From contig DASXAA010000093.1 of assembly GCA_036407035.1 (NCBI GenBank), forward strand, positions 23,325 through 87,324: 64,000 bases of DNA. Reading direction: 5' to 3'. The DNA comes from JACVRW01 sp036407035. Its GTDB lineage: Bacteria; Actinomycetota; Thermoleophilia; Solirubrobacterales; Thermoleophilaceae. Made by a program: the position numbers and the translations under genes. This document shows, piece after piece, positions 59,870-64,000 of the stretch; the stretch's first letter is position 1; every line of letters begins with the position of its first letter. Below the pieces are notes generated by a model that saw only the letters and a list, made by a program, of their open reading frames with translations, was not told the origin of the DNA and did not search any database.

Positions 59870-60769
59870 TCAGCCCGCGCGCTGCGCGCCGACGATGCCG
59901 TCGCCCAGCTTCACGCCCACGCGCTCGGCAACCAGGTCGAGGTCGGTGCGGTGCTTGACGATGATCGACATCGTCTTCTCGAGCACCGACTGGTCCACGT
60001 CCTCGGCCCCGAGCAGCAGGAGCGCGCGCGCCCAGTCGATCGACTCCGCGATCGACGGCGGCTTCTTGAGGTCGAGCGCGCGCACCATGTGCACGACCTC
60101 CACCAGCTTGCGGGCGATCGCCCCGTCCAGCTCGGGCGCGTGCAGGTGCACGATCTCGAGCTCGCGCTCGACCGTCGGGTAGTCGAGCCAGAGGTAGAGG
60201 CAGCGCCGCTTCAGCGCCTCGGTGAGCTCGCGCGAGTTGTTCGAGGTCAGGAGCACGAGCGGTCGCGTGCGGGCCTCGACAACGCCCAGCTCGGGGATCG
60301 AGATCTGGAAGTCGGACAGGACCTCGAGCAGCATCGCCTCGAACTCCTGGTCCGTCTTGTCGATCTCGTCGATCAGCAGCACCACGGGCTCCTCGGTCGA
60401 GATCGCCGTGAGCAGCGGGCGCGAGAGCAGGAAGTCCTCGCCGAAGATGTCCTCCTTGACGTCCTGCCAGCCGGTGTCCGCCGCCTCGGCCTGGATGCGG
60501 AGCAGCTGCTTGCGGTAGTTCCACTCGTAGAGCGCCTTGGCCTCGTCGAGGCCCTCGTAGCACTGGAGCCGGATCAGGCGCCGGCCGGTCGCGCGGGAGA
60601 CGGCCTTGGCGAGCTCGGTCTTGCCGACCCCGGCCGGCCCCTCCACGAGCACCGGCTTCCCGAGCCGGCCCGCCAGGAACGACACGAGCGCGGTCGACTC
60701 GTCCGCGAGGTAGCCCGCCTCGCCGAGCCCGGTACGGGCCTCCTCGATCGACTGGAACTCGCCGCTCAC
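59870..60769 (-). CDS. MoxR-type AAA+ ATPase
   Basis: A 299-residue AAA+ chaperone: Walker A EGPAGVGKTELAKAVS, Walker B VVLLIDEIDKTD, sensor 1 LLTSNNSRELTEALKRRCL with the arginine finger. Family knowledge: MoxR ATPases remodel partner proteins with VWA-domain subunits, often for metal-centre assembly. GTG 60769 begins VSGEFQSIEEAR, the normal family start; upstream frame extension is rejected. It leads a unit with a secreted protein gene and the CoxE-like VWA gene. No oxidoreductase partner is in view. Confidence 0.92.
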   Translation of the reverse strand: MSGEFQSIEEARTGLGEAGYLADESTALVSFLAGRLGKPVLVEGPAGVGKTELAKAVSRATGRRLIRLQCYEGLDEAKALYEWNYRKQLLRIQAEAADTGWQDVKEDIFGEDFLLSRPLLTAISTEEPVVLLIDEIDKTDQEFEAMLLEVLSDFQISIPELGVVEARTRPLVLLTSNNSRELTEALKRRCLYLWLDYPTVERELEIVHLHAPELDGAIARKLVEVVHMVRALDLKKPPSIAESIDWARALLLLGAEDVDQSVLEKTMSIIVKHRTDLDLVAERVGVKLGDGIVGAQRAG

Positions 60770-61046
60770 CCAGCGAAGGATACTTTCGCGCCCGCCCTGG
60801 CCCTGCCGGGCACGCGCGAAGCGGGCGCACAAGGGGGATAGCCGAACTCTCGTCGGCCGGGACGCCCCATCGTCACGCCCGCCTGCCGGTGGAACGCTCG
60901 GGTGCACCGGAATAACAGCCCGCCCCTCGACCGTCTGCAACCCAACCACCTGTCACATCGGTCGTCGCTCTCGCGTCAACTCTGAACTGGACAACCCTCA
61001 CTTACCTATCGTAAGCTTTCCAAGAAACTTCGACACACATCTAACT

Positions 61047-63218
61047 ATGCACCGGATCGCCGCCCACCGCTCCCCGATCGCGCTAGGCGCGGGTGGAGTC
61101 GCGGCGGTCGCCGCCGTCGTCGTGCTCGTGGCCGTCGTGCCGCTCCCAGACCTCGACGGCGCGCTCGAGGACGCCTCCCGCACCCTCGGTTCCTGGACCT
61201 ACCCGGTCGTGGCCGCGTTCGCGTTCCTCGAGACGGCGGCCTTCGTCGGACTGCTCGCCCCGGGCGAGACCGCCGTGGTCGTGGGGGGCGTCGTGGCGGC
61301 GCGCGGCCGGGTCGACCTGCTGCCGCTGATCGGCGTCGTCTGGGTGGCCGCCGCGGCCGGCGACCTGGCCAGCTTCGCCGCCGGCCGCCGTCTCGGCAGG
61401 CCCTTCCTCGAGCGCCACGGGGCGCGCGTGAGGCTCGGCCCCGAGCGGCTCGCGACGGTGGAGCGCTTCTACGACCGCCACGGCGGCAAGGCCGTCCTGC
61501 TCGGGCGGATGACCGGCATCGTCAGGGCCGTGTCGCCCTTCATCGCCGGCGCCTCCGGGCTCGCCACGCGCCGGTTCCTGGTCTGGAGCTGGGCGGGCGC
61601 CCTGCTTTGGGCGGCGACGTTCACGCTGGTCGGCTACGGCTTCTCCGAGTCCTTCGCGGAGTCGGGGCACGCGGCGGCCCGGATCGCGCTCGGAGCGGCG
61701 CTGCTGGTCGGGGGCGGCTACGCGGCGGTCGCGGTGCTGCGCTCAGGCCGCGGCCGCACGGGCGCGCGGCGGGCGCGCGAGCCGCTCGACCAGGAGGCCG
61801 CAGGCCGCGCCCAGCGCGATGCCGATCAGCGAGCCGGCGAGCACGTCGAGCGGGAAGTGCACGCGCAGGTAGAGCCGCGAGAGGGCCACGGCGGCGGCGA
61901 TCGTCAGGGCCGGGACCCGGAGGCGCGGGCAGAGGATCGCCACGGCCGTGGCGGCCGCGAAGGCGGTGGCGCTGTGGCCGGACGGGAACGAGGGATTGCT
62001 CGGGACCGCGGTGAGCGAGCCGAGGGCGGGATCGGCCACGGACGGCCGCGGGCGGTCGAAGGCGTTCTTGAGCACGTCGACGACGAGCGAGGCGGCGACC
62101 GTCGCGGCGGCGGCCGCGGCGAAGGCGAGTGGCAGGCGGCGCCGGTAGATGTCCGAGCAGAGCCCGAGGCCCATGAGCAGCGGCCCCTTCACCCACCACG
62201 CGGAGACCACCACGAAGATCGCGGTGAGCCAGGGATGCTCGAACGACGGCGCAACGTCGATGAGCGTCCGGTCGAGATGGAGCAGGGTGACCATCGCTCG
62301 GACCAGCCGGAAACTAGCAGTCGCGACCGGCTGATCGTGGCCGTCAACGGGCGCGCGAGCGGGGTGGAGGACCCCGCCCGCACCGCGCAGGAGCTGCTGG
62401 CCGGTCTCCAGGAGCTCGGCGCCGGCGCCGACGCGGTCGTCACGGGCAGCGAGGCGGAGCTCTGGGAGGTCCTGCGGTTCGCCGAGGAGCGGGACCGGCG
62501 CGTGGTCCTCGTGGGCGGGGACGGGACGCCGCACGCGGCCGCCAACGCCCCACTTCGCCGGCTGCCCGAGGTCGCGCTCGTGCCGGCCGGCCGCGCCAAC
62601 AACATCGCCCGCGCCCTCGGCATTCCGACCGGCCGGCCCGAGGCGCTGGAGGTGGCGGCGCACATGCCGGCGCGCCGCCTCGACGCGCTGCGCGTGGCCA
62701 CCCCGGACCGCTTCGTGTACGCGCTCGAGGCCGTCAGCGCCGGCTTCCAGGCCGAGGCGCGGTCCGGCTACAGCGCCGGCAACTCCGGCGACATCCGCCA
62801 GGGCCTGCGCGTGCTCGCGCGCGCCATCCGCCGCTTCAGCCCGTACTCCGCCGTCCTTCGCTTCGAGGACCGCGTGACGCGCTCGGACTCGGTCGCCCAG
62901 GTCTTCCTCTCCAACCTGCCCTACTTCGGTCTCGGCTTCGAGGTCGACCCGGGCGCCGACCCGGCCGACGGGCGCCTCGAGGCGATCACGTTCGAGGCTC
63001 GCAGCCGCCGCCGCCTGCTGCGGCTGCTGCTGGCGGCGCGCCGTGGCAGGCACCTCGCCATGAGCGGCGTGAAACGCGTGTCGACGGCGGGCGTGAAGCT
63101 CACTCGCCCGTTGCCGCTCGTGGCGGACGCCGTGCCGCTCGGCACCACCACCGCGACCGTCACCGTCGAGCCCGCGCGGCTGCGCGTGGCGTCGCCGGTC
63201 CCCGGAGCCGCGGCATGA
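61047..63218 (+). CDS. DedA-family membrane protein frame, open into a lipid kinase
   Basis: The first 230 or so residues are a DedA protein: LETAAFVGLLAPGETAVVVG, DLASFAAGRRLGRPFLERHG and GRMTGIVRAVSPFIAGASGL, with four to six hydrophobic segments; this family flips or moves undecaprenyl phosphate and other lipids. After about LRSGRGRTGA no stop is found; the frame continues through an Arg/Glu/Gly-rich stretch that is antisense to a PAP2 gene, and then into a diacylglycerol kinase-like domain ending at 63218. Most likely DedA really ends near 61.8 kb, or a stop has been lost; a true 723-residue fusion cannot be excluded. ATG 61047 lies past a 277-bp AT-richer region with a small inverted repeat (CTTAC/GTAAG, 61001-61015). 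Confidence 0.75.
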   Translation: MHRIAAHRSPIALGAGGVAAVAAVVVLVAVVPLPDLDGALEDASRTLGSWTYPVVAAFAFLETAAFVGLLAPGETAVVVGGVVAARGRVDLLPLIGVVWVAAAAGDLASFAAGRRLGRPFLERHGARVRLGPERLATVERFYDRHGGKAVLLGRMTGIVRAVSPFIAGASGLATRRFLVWSWAGALLWAATFTLVGYGFSESFAESGHAAARIALGAALLVGGGYAAVAVLRSGRGRTGARRAREPLDQEAAGRAQRDADQRAGEHVEREVHAQVEPREGHGGGDRQGRDPEARAEDRHGRGGREGGGAVAGRERGIARDRGERAEGGIGHGRPRAVEGVLEHVDDERGGDRRGGGRGEGEWQAAPVDVRAEPEAHEQRPLHPPRGDHHEDRGEPGMLERRRNVDERPVEMEQGDHRSDQPETSSRDRLIVAVNGRASGVEDPARTAQELLAGLQELGAGADAVVTGSEAELWEVLRFAEERDRRVVLVGGDGTPHAAANAPLRRLPEVALVPAGRANNIARALGIPTGRPEALEVAAHMPARRLDALRVATPDRFVYALEAVSAGFQAEARSGYSAGNSGDIRQGLRVLARAIRRFSPYSAVLRFEDRVTRSDSVAQVFLSNLPYFGLGFEVDPGADPADGRLEAITFEARSRRRLLRLLLAARRGRHLAMSGVKRVSTAGVKLTRPLPLVADAVPLGTTTATVTVEPARLRVASPVPGAAA
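61743..62294 (-). CDS. PAP2-family lipid phosphatase
   Basis: A 183-residue membrane phosphatase acting on phosphatidate or undecaprenyl pyrophosphate. All three family motifs are visible: KNAFDRPRPS (KxxxxxxRP), PSGHSATAF, and SRLYLRVHFPLDVLAG (SRxxxxxHxxxD). Six hydrophobic segments fit. ATG 62294. Its complete coding region is antisense to the unbroken frame that joins DedA to the lipid kinase; the clear motifs make this the real gene on the interval, unless both strands are expressed. Confidence 0.9.
   Translation of the reverse strand: MVTLLHLDRTLIDVAPSFEHPWLTAIFVVVSAWWVKGPLLMGLGLCSDIYRRRLPLAFAAAAAATVAASLVVDVLKNAFDRPRPSVADPALGSLTAVPSNPSFPSGHSATAFAAATAVAILCPRLRVPALTIAAAVALSRLYLRVHFPLDVLAGSLIGIALGAACGLLVERLARPPRARAAAA
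62337..63218 (+). CDS. Diacylglycerol/lipid kinase (alternative start)
   Basis: A 293-residue kinase with a DAGK-catalytic-like domain: VAVNGRASGVEDPARTA at the start, GGDGTPHAAANAPL (nucleotide-binding GGDGT), VPAGRANNIARAL and NLPYFGLGFEVDP. Would phosphorylate diacylglycerol, undecaprenol or a related lipid. GTG 62337 is the first usable start codon before the domain; the frame upstream is open but is antisense to the PAP2 gene. The 3' end overlaps the MFS start (ATGA). Confidence 0.85.
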   Translation: MAVNGRASGVEDPARTAQELLAGLQELGAGADAVVTGSEAELWEVLRFAEERDRRVVLVGGDGTPHAAANAPLRRLPEVALVPAGRANNIARALGIPTGRPEALEVAAHMPARRLDALRVATPDRFVYALEAVSAGFQAEARSGYSAGNSGDIRQGLRVLARAIRRFSPYSAVLRFEDRVTRSDSVAQVFLSNLPYFGLGFEVDPGADPADGRLEAITFEARSRRRLLRLLLAARRGRHLAMSGVKRVSTAGVKLTRPLPLVADAVPLGTTTATVTVEPARLRVASPVPGAAA

Positions 63219-64000
63219 GCGCGGTGGCGACGACCCGCGCGGTGCCCCGGGCCTCGCTCGGGCCGATGCTGCTGGCGGCCTTCTCCCTGGCGGCGGTGGG
63301 GGCGGGCGCCGGCCGCGCCCTGACGACCACGTACCTGCCGGTCCTGCTCGAGCGGATCGAGGACTCGCCCTCCCTGATCGGCGCCGTGATGACCGTGAAC
63401 GCCCTCGCCGGATTCGCGATCCCGATCGGCGTCGGCATCTGGTCGGACCGGCGCGGGAGCCGCATGCCGTTCATCGCGGGCGGCGCGGTGATCAGCGCGG
63501 GCGGCCTCGTCGCGATCGGCCTCGGGAACAGCACCTCCTACGTCGCCCTCGTGCTCGCCGCAGGGCTCGTCTACACGGGCCTGAACGCGGTGAACACGGC
63601 GCACCGGACGATCGTCGCCGAGGACATGGAGGACGAGCGGCGGCCCGCCGCCACGAGCGCTCAGGAGGTGGCCGGCCTCGTCGGCGCGGTGCTGGCGGTG
63701 GCGATCGGCGGGGCCCTGATCGAGCCTGCGCCCGCTGCCGCCTTCGCGATCGCCGCCGCGGTGATCGCCGCTACCGCGCTGCCCACGCTGCTCGTCTCGC
63801 GCCGGCTGCGGCTCGGCGAGCGTTCCGCCGGGCGCGAGCCGGCGGCGCCGCGCGTCGGAATCCGCGACGTGCTCGCGCGCCCCGGAGCGCGCGAGGTGCT
63901 GCTCGCGCAGACGCTGTGGGTGTTCGCCTACGCGGCCCTGCCCTCCTTCTTCGTGCTCTACGCCGAGGAGGTGCTCGAGATGGGCGTCGCCGCCGCCGGC
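63215..64000 (+). CDS. MFS transporter (3' partial)
   Basis: A major facilitator whose frame runs off the right edge after 262 codons. ATG 63215 overlaps the lipid kinase stop. The first helices carry ARALTTTYLPVLLERIE and the loop 2-3 motif GVGIWSDRRGSRMPFIAG (motif A-like), then helices four to six and a central loop (SRRLRLGERSAGREPAAPRV) before the seventh. It resembles drug or sugar-type exporters; the substrate cannot be read from half a protein. Confidence 0.88.
   Translation, partial: MSAVATTRAVPRASLGPMLLAAFSLAAVGAGAGRALTTTYLPVLLERIEDSPSLIGAVMTVNALAGFAIPIGVGIWSDRRGSRMPFIAGGAVISAGGLVAIGLGNSTSYVALVLAAGLVYTGLNAVNTAHRTIVAEDMEDERRPAATSAQEVAGLVGAVLAVAIGGALIEPAPAAAFAIAAAVIAATALPTLLVSRRLRLGERSAGREPAAPRVGIRDVLARPGAREVLLAQTLWVFAYAALPSFFVLYAEEVLEMGVAAAG

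Overview
The window is gene-dense, high-GC DNA with long open frames on both strands, frequent GTG/TTG starts and many 4-nt start/stop overlaps. An actinobacterial-type integration host factor, a complete actinobacterial mce operon (two YrbE/MlaE permeases, six MCE proteins), PucR-type control beside glutamine synthetase and a BrnFE/Lrp pair point to a deep-branching actinobacterium, most likely class Thermoleophilia (Solirubrobacterales or relatives). That placement is inferred from gene content, not from a phylogenetic marker. I saw no rRNA, tRNA, CRISPR array, insertion sequence or phage module.

Layout. 1-5.1 kb: cobalamin-dependent methionine synthase (5' end outside the window), a small unknown gene bracketed by two copies of a palindromic repeat, a secreted alpha/beta hydrolase, and a DUF4396 membrane protein behind a CsoR-like operator. 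5.2-10.5 kb: a nitrogen module, amt-glnK-glnA-pucR, followed by a nitronate monooxygenase. 10.7-15.4 kb: a glutamyl-compound salvage module (M20 peptidase, AbgT transporter, glutaminase) flanked by two small secreted proteins. 15.5-25.1 kb: a VOC protein, an aldo/keto reductase, a HoxX-like protein, a zinc metallopeptidase, a DUF1611/dipeptide-epimerase pair resembling DgcN/DgcA, and a very large ATPase-LuxR regulator. 25.3-41.1 kb: a small Cys protein, a divergent lipoprotein, then the mce operon with its own ATPase, an RND/MMPL exporter-like protein and a membrane-anchored thioredoxin-fold protein. 41.1-47.5 kb: a B3/B4 domain protein, small membrane and unknown proteins, a VOC protein, mIHF, pyruvate kinase, and azlCD (brnFE type) divergent from an Lrp regulator. 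47.6-54.8 kb: a CGNR zinc-finger regulator, a 142-bp nested palindrome, an AraC regulator coupled to a serine-palmitoyltransferase-like enzyme, a divergent long GNAT protein, an AlkA-like glycosylase, MsrB, and a TetR gene with a perfect operator. 54.8-64 kb: a TPP-riboswitch-controlled ThiZXY-type ABC transporter, a MoxR/secreted protein/VWA locus, a DedA reading frame that stays open into a lipid kinase across an antisense PAP2 gene, and a truncated MFS transporter.

How the genes work together. Nitrogen and glutamate handling recurs: ammonium uptake and assimilation (Amt, GlnK, GlnA), a glutaminase, uptake and cleavage of aminoacyl-glutamates, and a probable D-glutamate or dipeptide pathway. 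Envelope and lipid traffic is the second theme: mce/RND, a sphingolipid-like enzyme pair, DedA/PAP2/lipid kinase. The most interesting signals are the two C-terminal cysteines kept in all six MCE proteins in the same operon as a thioredoxin-fold protein with one active-site cysteine, the orphan HoxX, the SPT-like/GNAT divergent pair, the repeated palindromes, and the DedA-kinase open frame.
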